The notes under the pieces were generated by a model, which worked only from the letters and a program-made list of their open reading frames with translations, was not told where the DNA came from and did not search any database. Shown piece by piece: positions 16,153 through 25,771 of a stretch of 64,000 nt of DNA. The translations under genes were made by a program, and so were the position numbers. Origin of the DNA: JAUVXJ01 sp964433755 (GTDB lineage Bacteria; Chloroflexota; Anaerolineae; UBA7937; B3-Chlor); assembly GCA_964433755.1 (NCBI GenBank), contig CAYSSR010000004.1:248001-312000 (forward strand), written 5' to 3'. Numbering within the stretch: the stretch's first letter is position 1; every line of letters starts with the position of its first letter.

Positions 16153-17580
16153 GTGGGGAACGGAGGACGGCGTCGGTGGCGGAGCCTGACCTGGAGATTG
16201 GCAGCGGCCTACTCGCTGACCACGTTGCTGGTGGTGGCCGCCTTGGGTTTTGGTGTGCATGGGCTGACAGCCTACTACCTCGACGAGCGGCTGGAGTCGG
16301 AGCTCGAGGCCCAGGCTGACTTCTACGCGGCGTATGCAGTCCAACTCGCTCCGGACTCGACCACGCTGGCTGCGGTGGGGCCGACCATCGTCAGCCTGTT
16401 TGCCCCGCAGTCGGATCTCAACGTCAGGTTCTTCGCCTTGGGCAGTGGGGTTCTGCTAGCCGCCACCCGTGACATCGGACCGGAGCCGAGCCAGGAAGCA
16501 GTGCTGGAGCTGCGCAGCCAGAGCCGGGCGCTGTTCGCACGGCCAGGTGCGAATCTGCCCCACAGGCGCTACGCTGCCACCACCGTGATGGCAGGAGATG
16601 AGGTCATCGGGGTGGTTGAAGTCTCCCGCTCCACGGTTGGAATCGAGAGCTTCCTCTCCACGCTGCGCCAGATTCTGCTCGCGGTGATCGTGGTCGCCGT
16701 GACGGTGTCTCTCTTGATCAGCGTCTTGTTGGCCCGACAGCTTAGCCAGCCGGTGCTGGACATGGAACGGGCCACACGTCGTATCGCTGAGGGGGATCTC
16801 GACGTTCGGCTGAGCGGCTACCGGTCCGACGAACTGGGACGCCTGGCGGAGAGCATCAACTGGATGGCCGAGCGGCTCAAGGACCTGGAGGATACGAGGT
16901 CCCAGTTCATCAGCGAGATCTCCCACGATCTGCGAACGCCGCTGGCGGCGGTCAAGGGTATGCTCGTCAACCTGATCGACGACGCGGAACCCGAAACTCG
17001 TACTTCGTTGGAGACGGTCGAGCGAGAGACGGATCGGCTGATCCGGTTGGTGAACCAGCTCTTGGACTACTCCCGCTGGCGGGGAGGCAGGCTGGCCCTC
17101 GACCTTGGCCCTGTCGACGTCGCGGCGGTATGTTCGACAGCCATGGAGCTGAGCAGGCCCGCGGCCGAACACCGTGGCATCTCGCTGGAGGCGGACGTGC
17201 AGCCGGAGCTGCCGGCGGTTAGCGCCGACGGGGATCGGCTGCAACGGGTGGTCTTCAACTTGCTGGACAACGCCATCAAGTTCACGCCCAGCGGTGGATG
17301 CATCACATTGGCTGCGAGTCAGAAACCGGGGGAGGTCCGCATTTCCGTACGGGACACCGGGCGGGGGATGACCCCAAAGCAGGTGGCTGAGGCCCTTGAC
17401 TCCCACCGTAGGAGTGCGGGAGGGGGTACCGGCCTGGGGTTGATCATCGCGCAAGCCATCGTGGAGGCTCACGGGGGCCGTCTGGGCATCGAGAGCAGCC
17501 CAGGGCAAGGCTGTCTCGTATGGCTAACCCTGCCCTGTAACAATCGTTCATCCTTCGCTAACGCGGGGGTCACTCCCTGA
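16153..17580 (+). CDS. Membrane sensor histidine kinase (HAMP-HisKA-HATPase)
   Basis: The 475-residue sensor has two membrane segments (about 14-40 and 172-195) enclosing an extracytoplasmic sensor domain. A HAMP linker follows, then the dimerisation helix with His258 in SEISHDLRTPLAAVKG. The ATP-binding domain shows NLLDNAIKF (N box), DTGRGM (G1) and GGTGLGLIIA (G2). It should phosphorylate the response regulator encoded immediately upstream. The start is GTG 16153, with a weak GAGAGG site. The signal is unknown; the lipoprotein and MacB-type exporter that follow suggest envelope or antimicrobial stress. Confidence 0.92.
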   Translation: MGNGGRRRWRSLTWRLAAAYSLTTLLVVAALGFGVHGLTAYYLDERLESELEAQADFYAAYAVQLAPDSTTLAAVGPTIVSLFAPQSDLNVRFFALGSGVLLAATRDIGPEPSQEAVLELRSQSRALFARPGANLPHRRYAATTVMAGDEVIGVVEVSRSTVGIESFLSTLRQILLAVIVVAVTVSLLISVLLARQLSQPVLDMERATRRIAEGDLDVRLSGYRSDELGRLAESINWMAERLKDLEDTRSQFISEISHDLRTPLAAVKGMLVNLIDDAEPETRTSLETVERETDRLIRLVNQLLDYSRWRGGRLALDLGPVDVAAVCSTAMELSRPAAEHRGISLEADVQPELPAVSADGDRLQRVVFNLLDNAIKFTPSGGCITLAASQKPGEVRISVRDTGRGMTPKQVAEALDSHRRSAGGGTGLGLIIAQAIVEAHGGRLGIESSPGQGCLVWLTLPCNNRSSFANAGVTP

Positions 17581-17605
17581 CAACACGGCTTTGGTAGAGT
17601 AGAGT
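17577..17605 (+). promoter_or_regulatory. Possible promoter of the lipoprotein gene
   Basis: CTGACA (17577-17582), 17 bases and TAGAGT (17600-17605) lie at the end of the kinase gene, about 80 bases before the lipoprotein start. The match to consensus is moderate. Confidence 0.35.
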
Positions 17606-17687
17606 CGCTTGCGGGCGAGCAGTCTGGCGGTCGGTAGATCCCGCGATCGGACCCGCAAGACGAGCGGACCGAAAGGAGTGACAAACG

Positions 17688-18749
17688 ATGAGTAAGAGGT
17701 GGCTGGTTGGGCTGAGCGTCTTGGTGATGCTCTCCTTGCTCCTGGGGGCTTGCCAGAGCCAGCCCAGCGTGGACGAGATCGTGGCCAAGATGAAGGAGGT
17801 GGAAGCCAGCACGGACGATGTCCACGGGGTCCTGGAGATCAGCATCAATGCCCTGGGGATGGATCAGGAGATGTTGGTCGAGGTCTGGGAGAAGCGACCC
17901 AGCAAGACCAGGGCGGACATGCTGGAGTCCAGCATGCCGGAGTACCAGGGGTCGGTCGTGGTCTCCGACGGGGAGCAGGTCTTCGTGTACCTCCCGGAGG
18001 ACAACAAGGTCGTGGTGGAGGAGATAGGGCCGGGTGAGCCATCGGGCCCACGCTACGCCATCGAGATGATGGAGGAGCTCATCGAGTACGTGGCGGATAC
18101 GAGCGAGGGACGACTGATCGGCGAGGAAGAGGTTGCCGGTGTGCCCACGTACTTACTGGAGTTCACGCCGAAGGAGGGAGATGAATCGTTCCTCCCGACC
18201 GGCAGCACGGCGACCCTGTGGGTGGATCAGGAGCGCTGGGTCGTGTTGCAGGCCCACTTGATCGGTGACGCTGTGGGCGAAGGTTGGATGCGCGTGCGCT
18301 CCTTCGAACTGAATACGGGTCTCGGTGACGAACTGTTCGTATTCGAGATACCGGAAGGCGTGGAGGTGGAGACCGCCGAGGATAGGGAGCCGGTCTATCT
18401 CACCCTGGACGAGGCACGAGCAGAGGCCGAGTTCTTGCTGGTCCCGGACTACGTGCCGGAGGGAGCCACTCTCGTTGATGTGTTCAAGGTGCGCGATGCC
18501 TATGTGCTATACTACGATCACCAGACGGACACCTCGTTCACCATCGTGCAGGGGCCGGCCTTGTCGCTGGAAGACAGGCCCTTGGGTAAGACGAGTGAGG
18601 TGACCGTGCGCGGGCAGCCGGGCACGCTGATCAGCAACGAGGTCTCGGGTAACGTCTTCCTGACCTGGGAGGAAGGTGAGGTAACGATCACCATCGCCGG
18701 TCAGCTCTCGACGGACGAGATCGTGAGAGTGGCTGAGTCGTTGTCGTAG
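17688..18749 (+). CDS. Lipoprotein with LolA-like fold and DUF4367-like tail
   Basis: The 353-residue protein starts with a lipoprotein signal peptide ending in LLLGAC (lipidated Cys near residue 21). The middle region (about 28-230) has the alternating strands and 'LWVDQERWVVLQ' typical of LolA/sporulation-related outer-membrane lipoprotein families. The C-terminal 120 residues (VPDYVPEGATLVDVF to the end) resemble DUF4367. It is likely anchored outside the cytoplasmic membrane. GAAAGGAGTGACAAACG precedes the ATG. It lies between a two-component system and a MacB-type ABC transporter and may work with them; its ligand is unknown. Confidence 0.8.
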   Translation: MSKRWLVGLSVLVMLSLLLGACQSQPSVDEIVAKMKEVEASTDDVHGVLEISINALGMDQEMLVEVWEKRPSKTRADMLESSMPEYQGSVVVSDGEQVFVYLPEDNKVVVEEIGPGEPSGPRYAIEMMEELIEYVADTSEGRLIGEEEVAGVPTYLLEFTPKEGDESFLPTGSTATLWVDQERWVVLQAHLIGDAVGEGWMRVRSFELNTGLGDELFVFEIPEGVEVETAEDREPVYLTLDEARAEAEFLLVPDYVPEGATLVDVFKVRDAYVLYYDHQTDTSFTIVQGPALSLEDRPLGKTSEVTVRGQPGTLISNEVSGNVFLTWEEGEVTITIAGQLSTDEIVRVAESLS

Positions 18750-18766
18750 ACCAACCTGACGCGACT

Positions 18767-18796
18767 GAACGCTGGAGGCCGACGCCTCCAGCGTTC
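18767..18796 (+). terminator. 13-bp perfect hairpin between lipoprotein and ABC genes
   Basis: GAACGCTGGAGGC and GCCTCCAGCGTTC flank a CGAC loop. There is no following T-tract, so it may attenuate transcription or protect the upstream mRNA and need not terminate fully. Confidence 0.5.
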
Positions 18797-18830
18797 GCCT
18801 GCGTCTCTGGATCTCTTGTACGGAGTGTGT

Positions 18831-19505
18831 ATGGACACGGTAGTGCGGGCGGTGGGGCTGACCCGTCGCTACAAGATGGGCGACGCCTTCGTGGACGCTC
18901 TGCGCGGTGTGGATCTGGTCATCCGCCACGGAGAGTTCGTGGCGTTGGTGGGCCCCTCTGGCTCTGGAAAATCTACGGTGCTCAATCTGGTCGGAGGGCT
19001 GGACCGCCCGACCAGCGGCCAGGTATGGATCGATGATGTGGAGCTCAGTGCCACCGACGAGCGAACCCTGACCCGCCATCGTCGGGAGCACGTGGGATTC
19101 GTGTTCCAGACCTTCAACCTCTTGCCACGGCTCACGGCGGAGGAGAACGTGGCTCTGCCGCTGATGTTCAGCGGTGTGCCGCACAAGGAGCGCCTAGAGA
19201 GGGCGCGGGCTCTCCTGGAGCGTGTCGGTCTGGGCCACAGACTGACCCATCGTCCCACCCAACTCAGTGGTGGGGAACAACAGCGGGTAGCCATCGCCAG
19301 GGCTCTGGTGGGCCAGCCGGCCCTGCTGCTGGCCGATGAGCCTACCGGCAATCTGGACACCACTACCGGTGGGGAGATCATGGGGCTGCTCCAGGGAGTG
19401 AAGCAAGAGGGCAACCTGACTCTGTTGGTGGTGACCCACGATCCTGAGGTGGCCGCCTTCGCTGATCGGGTAGTGAAGCTTCGCGACGGGAGGGTGGAGG
19501 CGTGA
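18831..19505 (+). CDS. ABC transporter ATP-binding protein, MacB/LolD type
   Basis: The 224-residue ATPase has Walker A GPSGSGKST, Q-loop FVFQTFNLLPRLTAEENV, signature LSGGEQQR, Walker B LLLADEPTGNLD and H-loop VVTHD. These are characteristic of the MacB/LolD (MJ0796) subgroup, which drives mechanotransmission or lipoprotein extraction without substrate crossing a channel. ATG 18831 is preferred over a TTG at 18816. Its stop overlaps the start of the permease gene (GTGA), so the two subunits are translationally coupled. Confidence 0.92.
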   Translation: MDTVVRAVGLTRRYKMGDAFVDALRGVDLVIRHGEFVALVGPSGSGKSTVLNLVGGLDRPTSGQVWIDDVELSATDERTLTRHRREHVGFVFQTFNLLPRLTAEENVALPLMFSGVPHKERLERARALLERVGLGHRLTHRPTQLSGGEQQRVAIARALVGQPALLLADEPTGNLDTTTGGEIMGLLQGVKQEGNLTLLVVTHDPEVAAFADRVVKLRDGRVEA

Positions 19506-20773
19506 CGCTGAGGGATCTGCTCAGGACGTCTTTCGGCAACCTCGGTCGTCACCCGGTGAGAACCGTGCTCAGCGCTGTGGGCGTGACGGTGGGCATCCTG
19601 ACCATAGTCACGATGGTCTCTCTCGGTGTGGGTGTGCAGAAGGAGATCACCGATCAGTTCAAGAACGCCGGCTTGGAGACGATCAACATCTACCCGGTCA
19701 CACAGGAGCGCTCAGCGTATACGGCGTTTGCGGAGCCTCAACGCACGGTACTCATCACGCCAGATATCGTCGAGAAGATGCGGGCCAGAGACGACGTGGT
19801 GGAGGTACGCCCCATCGTGTACGTACCCTCCGGAGCGAAGGTGTACCTGGAGCTGGGCGACGAGGAGTTGAGCGTGCGGGCATACGTGGGCGACTCGACG
19901 TGGGGGATGAGCGATCCCTTCACCGAACCGCCTAGACTCCTCGCCGGGCGAGAACTGGCTACCGATAGTGAGGGAGAGTTGCTCCTCAGCGCGGAGGCGC
20001 TGAAGAGCCTGGGGTACGAGGAGCAGTCTGAGTGGGAGGACTTGGTAGGGCGGGAGGTCCACCTGGTGCTCAAGGCCCCTCGCGGCGAGACCGCGAGCTT
20101 CCCTTTCATCGTGGTGGGTGTGCAGGAGAGCATGTACTGGGGTGCTAACATTGGAGTCTCGGACGCGGTGGCGCTAAAATCCTGGTGGTACGATGACCCG
20201 GACATCCTCGAGCACGAGGGGTACGATAGGCTGAGGATCAAGGCCGCGTCACTGAACGATGCCACTCAGATTGTGGCCGAACTCGAGGAACATGGCTTTG
20301 AGGTCGAGTCGCTAAGGATGATCCTGGACAACATGAACAGGGCCCTGGTCGTCCTGCAAACCATGCTTGGCTCCATCGGCACGCTGGCCTTGCTCGTGGC
20401 CTCCATCGGCATCGCCAATACGATGGTCATGGCTGTTTACGAGCGCACGCGGGAAATAGGTATTCTGAAGGCCATCGGCGCTTCCCCAGGAGACATTCGA
20501 AGGCTGTTCGTCGCAGAGTCTTCTTTCATCGGCCTGGTGGGTGGAGTGGCAGGGACAATACTGGGCTGGCTGCTGGGACTGGGTTTGAACAGGCTCATCC
20601 TGGCTATTTTGCGGTGGCAAGAGATCGCCGTGCGCGGCACCTTCTTCGTCGTCAATGGCTGGCTGGTGGTTCTGGCGTTGGCCTTCGCCACAGTTGTAGG
20701 ACTTCTGTCGGGCCTGTATCCTGCTTCACGCGCTGCGCGGCTGGACCCCATCGAAGCCCTCAGGTACGAATAG
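19502..20773 (+). CDS. ABC transporter permease, MacB/FtsX type
   Basis: The 423-residue protein has one N-terminal membrane helix (about 18-40), a large extracytoplasmic MacB periplasmic-core domain (about 45-270) and three C-terminal helices in the FtsX domain. Key stretches are 'VYERTREIGILKAIGASPGDI' in part and 'GLYPASRAARLDPIEALRYE' at the C-terminus. The start is GTG 19502, overlapping the ATPase stop. With the ATPase it forms a type VII ABC complex that may export peptides or handle lipoproteins. Control by the upstream two-component system is inferred from position. Confidence 0.9.
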   Translation: MTLRDLLRTSFGNLGRHPVRTVLSAVGVTVGILTIVTMVSLGVGVQKEITDQFKNAGLETINIYPVTQERSAYTAFAEPQRTVLITPDIVEKMRARDDVVEVRPIVYVPSGAKVYLELGDEELSVRAYVGDSTWGMSDPFTEPPRLLAGRELATDSEGELLLSAEALKSLGYEEQSEWEDLVGREVHLVLKAPRGETASFPFIVVGVQESMYWGANIGVSDAVALKSWWYDDPDILEHEGYDRLRIKAASLNDATQIVAELEEHGFEVESLRMILDNMNRALVVLQTMLGSIGTLALLVASIGIANTMVMAVYERTREIGILKAIGASPGDIRRLFVAESSFIGLVGGVAGTILGWLLGLGLNRLILAILRWQEIAVRGTFFVVNGWLVVLALAFATVVGLLSGLYPASRAARLDPIEALRYE

Positions 20774-20925
20774 CAGACGTCTCCTTCTGCAGGCACGTCC
20801 CGGTCTCCGAGCAAACACCGTCATTCCGGTTCCCTCGCTATTCCCCGGCCCTGGCGCGGCACTTGCCCGTGTGTTAGAATCTCACCGCCCTGCTGGCAGG
20901 TAGAGAACCTCGGACAAGGAGTATC

Positions 20926-22062
20926 ATGGACCCACAGTTGGCGGCAATCTCGACTCGCTGGTTCTCCGTTCTCGTGTCCGTCGGTGCCGGACTGGCACTT
21001 CTGGTGTACGGCATGTATATACGCCTCGGCTACACCAAGCGATACTACCTCAGAGAAAGAAAGGGCATCCTGGGTCCCTGGGTCTACCACGTGTTGCCCC
21101 TCCTGGGGATAGTGCTCTGCCTGTTGGCAGTGACTGGGCTGTACACCGATCTGGAGACCAGGCAGCGGTTGCTCATCTATCTGGTGACTCCCTCGTTCTT
21201 GATCAGCGTGGTGATCGGTCTCACCCAACCCTCGTGGATCAAGCCCAAGTGGCTGAGGAACCTTCAAGAGAACCATCCGGACATCTTTCGCTTCGTGAGG
21301 GACGTGGCGCGCGAGGAGGTTGGGGACGATCCCGACAAGGCGCGCTCCTGGGCGGAGGCCATGGGGACACAGCAGGGTCAAGACGAATGGGTGGCCAAGG
21401 TGCGCAAGCGGAGGGGGTGGCCACGCAGGGAACTCCACAGCGCCGAGCGGCCTTCGATCAAGGTGCCGCGTCAGTTCCGCCGCCAGATAGCGCAGGTCCA
21501 GGAGCTTCCGCCCAGCAGTAAGGGGCTGGAACAGCAGATAGAGATCTACGAAGAGATCCTCTCTGATCTGGACAAGGAGAAGGAGCCGGCCTTTTGGGCC
21601 GCCATTCAAAACAAGCTGGGCATCGCCTACGCCGCCCGCCGTCGGGGGAACAAGGGCGAGAATCAGGAGAGAGCCATTGCCGCCTATCAGTCGGCCGTCG
21701 AGGTCACAGAGAGGCATGGATTGAGGGTGGACTGGGCCATGGCTCAGAACAACCTGGGAGCGGCATACCGCAAGCGGGCGAGGGGCGACAACGCGGACAA
21801 CGTGGAGAAGGCCATCGCGGCCTATGAATGCGCTCTGGAGGTGTTGAACCAGGAGGAGTTCCCCGCACATTGGGCGGGCACGCAGAGCAGCTTGGGCCGG
21901 GCGTACATGGCCCGGATGCGCGGCGAACGACCGGAGAATCTGGACCGGGCCATCGCGGCGTTTGGCAACGCCTTGCAGATCTACACGGATGATTATCCAG
22001 AGCAGCGAGGAAAGGTCCAGGAACAGTTGGCAGAGGCCCTTCGGGAGCGCGAGGCTGGCTAG
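20926..22062 (+). CDS. Membrane-anchored TPR protein
   Basis: The 378-residue protein has three N-terminal hydrophobic segments (about 12-30, 48-68 and 77-95) and a soluble C-terminal part. At least three tetratricopeptide repeats of about 43 residues lie between about 205 and 365, recognised by recurring NKLGIAYAAR, NNLGAAYRKR and SSLGRAYMAR followed by ERAIAAY-type helices. This repeat type is common in Chloroflexota and cyanobacterial scaffold proteins. The partner is unknown. The ATG follows ACAAGGAGTATC. The next gene begins 42 bases downstream. Confidence 0.75.
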   Translation: MDPQLAAISTRWFSVLVSVGAGLALLVYGMYIRLGYTKRYYLRERKGILGPWVYHVLPLLGIVLCLLAVTGLYTDLETRQRLLIYLVTPSFLISVVIGLTQPSWIKPKWLRNLQENHPDIFRFVRDVAREEVGDDPDKARSWAEAMGTQQGQDEWVAKVRKRRGWPRRELHSAERPSIKVPRQFRRQIAQVQELPPSSKGLEQQIEIYEEILSDLDKEKEPAFWAAIQNKLGIAYAARRRGNKGENQERAIAAYQSAVEVTERHGLRVDWAMAQNNLGAAYRKRARGDNADNVEKAIAAYECALEVLNQEEFPAHWAGTQSSLGRAYMARMRGERPENLDRAIAAFGNALQIYTDDYPEQRGKVQEQLAEALREREAG

Positions 22063-22104
22063 AGGCTGCGCCAGGCCGTCCCGGGTGCTCCACCAGGAGT
22101 TGCA

Positions 22105-23454
22105 GTGCACGACAGACGTGTCCGGCGGACCCTGTCAACACCGCCGGATGGGATCGCCAGTGCGGAGGAGGACGTGTCCGGGGTGGGGTTTTCGGCAGGT
22201 AAAGAGTTCGCCCGGCATCTCGACCAGGAGGACGAGCTAGCCTCCTTCCGCGAGGCATTCGTCTTCCCCGAGGCGGACCTGATCTACCTGGATGGCAACT
22301 CTTTGGGGCGTCTGCCTGGCCGGACTGTAGAGCGGATGCGGACCGTCATGGAGGAGGAGTGGGGACGAGACCTCATCCGCGGCTGGAACGCAGGTTGGTG
22401 GGATTCTTCGCGACGCGCGGGCGACAAGATCGGCCACCTGCTGGGGGCTGCGCCCGGGCAGGTCGTGGTCAGCGACACCACTTCCATCAACCTCTTCAAG
22501 CTGGTCATGGCAGCTCTGGGGATGCGTCCCGGCCGAAGCCGTATCGTCAGTGACGTACTCAACTTTCCCTCGGATCTGTACGTGCTTCAGGGGTGCGTGC
22601 GGTTGCTCGGTGATGCACATCACATCCATCTCGTGCCCTCGAATGACGGTGTGGCGGTGGAGCCTGGGATTCTGTTCGATGCCATAGACGACCAGACGGC
22701 ATTGGTCACACTCTCCCACGTGGTCTTCAAGAGCGGCTTTCTCTACGATGCCCAGGCGGTTACGGAACGAGCCCACGAGGTAGGAGCAATGGTGCTGTGG
22801 GACCTGGGCCACTCGGCGGGCGTGGTCCCCGTTGAGCTGGACCGGTGGAACGTGGATCTCGCTGTGGGTTGTACCTACAAGTACCTCAATGGAGGCCCCG
22901 GCGCTCCCGCCTATCTGTACGTCCGCCGGGACCTTCAAGAGCAGGCAGTGTCGCCCATTTGGGGCTGGTTCGGGCAGCGCTCACCGTTCGATTTCGAGCT
23001 GCAATACGATCCCGCCGACGGCATTTCCCGCTTTCTCGTGAGTAGCCCTCCTATCCTCTCCACTCTGGCCATGGAGGCGGGGCTCGGGATCCTGGAGGAG
23101 GCTGGGATAGAGCGTGTACACCGCAAGTCAGTGCTCTTGACGTCGTATCTCGTGCACCTGATAGAGACCTCGCTTCTGCCCCTGGGTTTCGCTTTGGGCT
23201 CGCCCAGGGAAGCATCGCAGCGAGGATCGCACATCTCCATTCGGCACCCGGAAGGGTATCGCATCAACCGCGTGCTCACTGAAGAGATGGGAGTTCTGCC
23301 GGATTTCCGGGAGCCGGACAACATCCGGCTGGGGCTGTCGCCTCTCTACACGTCGTTCACCGAGGTGTGGGAGGCCGTGGACCGGATCAAACGCGTGGTG
23401 CAGGAGAAGCAGCATCTGCGTGATTTCCCGGGTTCACGATCGACGGTGACGTGA
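22105..23454 (+). CDS. kynU: Kynureninase
   Basis: This PLP enzyme cleaves kynurenine or 3-hydroxykynurenine to anthranilate or 3-hydroxyanthranilate plus alanine. The 449-residue protein matches kynureninase signatures: IYLDGNSLGRLP near residue 54, VVSDTTSINLFKL, LSHVVFKSGFLYDA, LWDLGHSAG and the PLP-lysine block TYKYLNGGPGAPAY. GTG 22105 follows CCAGGAG, which gives an N-terminal extension of about 30 residues compared with many homologues; a later start is possible. No tryptophan dioxygenase or kynurenine formamidase is nearby, so it may scavenge kynurenine. Confidence 0.9.
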   Translation: MHDRRVRRTLSTPPDGIASAEEDVSGVGFSAGKEFARHLDQEDELASFREAFVFPEADLIYLDGNSLGRLPGRTVERMRTVMEEEWGRDLIRGWNAGWWDSSRRAGDKIGHLLGAAPGQVVVSDTTSINLFKLVMAALGMRPGRSRIVSDVLNFPSDLYVLQGCVRLLGDAHHIHLVPSNDGVAVEPGILFDAIDDQTALVTLSHVVFKSGFLYDAQAVTERAHEVGAMVLWDLGHSAGVVPVELDRWNVDLAVGCTYKYLNGGPGAPAYLYVRRDLQEQAVSPIWGWFGQRSPFDFELQYDPADGISRFLVSSPPILSTLAMEAGLGILEEAGIERVHRKSVLLTSYLVHLIETSLLPLGFALGSPREASQRGSHISIRHPEGYRINRVLTEEMGVLPDFREPDNIRLGLSPLYTSFTEVWEAVDRIKRVVQEKQHLRDFPGSRSTVT

Positions 23455-23724
23455 CGTGCTCTGGTGATCCGTTGCGCCGCATTGTGGCCTGAACAACGCC
23501 AGGAAGGGAAGGCATTCCGCTTCTGGAGTAAGGATGCCACAAGTGGAGTATACGCATCCGAATCACTGTGTGCAATGGGACGCATAGCAGGTCGTTGCGG
23601 ACGATGTGGGCTAAGGTGCGACTCAGGGGACGTGGTCACGAAGGTCAGGGGAGCAACTCCCTGCATCCCGTCCTGCGCCGCTGCACTGCAGCGTTTGGTG
23701 CCGAGAAAGGAGGGGGAATCTGCG

Positions 23725-24477
23725 ATGATCAACTCCACATTGCCTGACGATTGGCGGGACCTTCAAGATCAGGTCGCTCAGATCCTCGAGGAGTGTGGCT
23801 TTGAGGTCGAAATAGAGAAGAAGATCGAGACCGTCAGAGGGACAGTGGAGATTGACGTCTATGCTGAAGACCCATCCCAGAGGCCCTCTGTTGTACATCT
23901 GTGTGAATGCAAGCATTGGCAAGCAGCAGTGCCCAAGTCTGTAGTATACACTCTCAGAACTGTTGTGTCTGACTTCGGGGCAAACTGGGGCTTCGTCATC
24001 TCTTCAGCTGGATTCCAAAGCGGAGCGTATGAAGCTGCTCGGCACAGCAATATCCGTCTTCTTAGTTGGGAGGAGTTTCAGGAGTTGTATGTGGACCGAT
24101 GGTTCCAGCAGTACATGGTGTCCCGGCTCTTCGACGAGGCAGGTCCCCTCGTAGAATACACTGAGCCATTCAACTCCAGGATCTTTCGAAAAGCGGATGC
24201 CCTGTCAGCGGAGCGCAAAGGCCGATTCCGAGATCTTCGTAAGGAATATGCACCGCTAGCGTTTCTTGGCCTTCGCATGTACGCAGGCGGACCGGTGCTT
24301 AGCTCACGACCACAGCTACCTCTGTGCGAGACATCAACCGCGCAGGATCTGACCGGCGGGACCATCCCAACAGGCATCCTTGAGGCTGCAGCATTGAGGG
24401 ATTTCCTGGAGATCTACTTGTCGCACGCGCAGGAGGGCATCGCGGCATTCGACCGGATCTTCGGAGAGCGAGCATAG
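23725..24477 (+). CDS. Mrr-like restriction endonuclease domain protein
   Basis: The 250-residue protein has an N-terminal Mrr-cat-like PD-(D/E)XK domain. The visible elements are LQDQVAQILEECGFEVE (helix), GTVEIDVYAED with the acidic Asp, and HLCECKHW as the E-x-K core, followed by GFVISSAGFQSGAYEAA. Such proteins are often type IV-like nucleases acting on modified DNA. The C-terminal half is unassigned. AAAGGAGGGGG precedes the ATG. It stands alone with no methylase or helicase beside it, so the biological target cannot be inferred. Confidence 0.75.
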   Translation: MINSTLPDDWRDLQDQVAQILEECGFEVEIEKKIETVRGTVEIDVYAEDPSQRPSVVHLCECKHWQAAVPKSVVYTLRTVVSDFGANWGFVISSAGFQSGAYEAARHSNIRLLSWEEFQELYVDRWFQQYMVSRLFDEAGPLVEYTEPFNSRIFRKADALSAERKGRFRDLRKEYAPLAFLGLRMYAGGPVLSSRPQLPLCETSTAQDLTGGTIPTGILEAAALRDFLEIYLSHAQEGIAAFDRIFGERA

Positions 24478-24649
24478 TACGGGACGGTTACGGGCTGCCG
24501 CGCAGAGCCGGTGGTGGGGAAGGATGGGCAATTCCTGCCGTACTTGCCGGGTGAGGGAATCAGAGTGATGTGAGGGTCGCCAGCCACATCGGGGATCGGC
24601 CCGTTGGCTGTTCGATTCCAGTTTGAGAAGCGGGAAGGGAGTGTGGAGA

Positions 24650-25735
24650 GTGTCTGAGGAAGTGTATCGTCGGTTGGCTCAACGACTGGACGCTATCCCC
24701 AACGGCTTTCCTTCGACCGAGAGCGGCGTCGAGCTGAAGCTCCTGGCCAAGATCTTCACGCCGGAGGAAGCATCTCTGGCGGCCGTGATGCGCTTGACCA
24801 AGGAGCCGGCGGCAAGCATCGCCGCGCGGGCGGGCTGGGATGCACAGGAGGCGTCTCGGGCCCTGAAAGCCATGGCGCGTAAGGGGCTGATCCTGGCCGG
24901 CAAGGGCAAGGGAGAGCTGGTGTTTGGCCTCATGCCCTTCGTCGTGGGCATCTACGAAGAGCAATTGCCGCGACTGGATCGGGAGCTGGCCACTCTGTTC
25001 GAGGAGTACTACCAGGAGACAGGCGGCGGTGGCGCGCTCATGCAAGCCGCGCCGGCTGGTCACCGGGTCATTCCAGTGGAGCAAGCCGTCGCCTTCGAGC
25101 CGGAGATCTTCCCGTACGAGCGGGCATCCGAACTGCTACGGGAGGCCAAGGCCTGGGGCGTGCGCGACTGCATCTGCCGGGTGCAGCAGCGCCTGGTAGG
25201 GAAGGGGTGTGACCATCCGGACGAGGTCTGCCTGGTCTTCGCTCCCGTGGAGAGAGCTTTCGACCACAGCGATGTGACCAGAGCCATCACCCAGGAGGAA
25301 GCGCTGCGCATCCTGCAGGAGACCGAGGAGGCGGGGCTGGTCCACTCCACGGCCAACTTTCGCGACGGGGCCTACTACATCTGCAACTGCTGTAGCTGCT
25401 GCTGCGGCTTCTTGCGCAGTATGGTGGAGTTCGGGGTGCCTACGGCCATCGCCCACTCGGACTTCAGGGTAGTGGTAGGGCAAGAGGACTGCGTAGGGTG
25501 TGGCGAGTGTGTGGAGCGTTGCCAGTTCGGAGCGCTTTCCGTTCCCGACGATCTGTGCGTGGTAGACTACGTCCGTTGTGTGGGATGTGGCCAGTGTGTT
25601 ACCGTATGTCCCTCAGAAGCGCTTCGACTGGAACGCCGCCCTGAGTCTGAGGAAGCCTCCCTGCCACAGGATCGGAAGGAGTGGATGGTCCGCCGCTCCG
25701 AGGCACGCGGAATCAACCTCTCCGACGTTCTCTAG
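24650..25735 (+). CDS. Winged-helix/cysteine-rich 4Fe-4S ferredoxin protein
   Basis: The 361-residue protein combines an N-terminal winged-helix-like region (about 20-90, with ASIAARAGWDAQEASRALKAMARKGLI) and an iron-sulfur part. A middle segment contains DCICR, a GCDHPDEVC stretch and CNCCSCCCG, a dense cysteine cluster. Two classical ferredoxin motifs follow: CVGCGECVERC (about 290) and CVGCGQCVTVCP (about 315). It is probably a redox protein; the wHTH may mediate protein contacts or DNA binding. GTG 24650 fits a GGAAGGGA site nine bases upstream. A radical SAM gene follows 36 bases later in a likely operon. Confidence 0.75.
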   Translation: MSEEVYRRLAQRLDAIPNGFPSTESGVELKLLAKIFTPEEASLAAVMRLTKEPAASIAARAGWDAQEASRALKAMARKGLILAGKGKGELVFGLMPFVVGIYEEQLPRLDRELATLFEEYYQETGGGGALMQAAPAGHRVIPVEQAVAFEPEIFPYERASELLREAKAWGVRDCICRVQQRLVGKGCDHPDEVCLVFAPVERAFDHSDVTRAITQEEALRILQETEEAGLVHSTANFRDGAYYICNCCSCCCGFLRSMVEFGVPTAIAHSDFRVVVGQEDCVGCGECVERCQFGALSVPDDLCVVDYVRCVGCGQCVTVCPSEALRLERRPESEEASLPQDRKEWMVRRSEARGINLSDVL

Positions 25736-25771
25736 AGCCATGTTTGCCGCGTTCAAGGAGAGGGACAGAGG

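Noticed and set aside
20821..22110. Minus-strand 429-codon frame opposite the TPR protein
   Set aside because: The plus strand has TPR repeats and membrane segments; the antisense frame has none.
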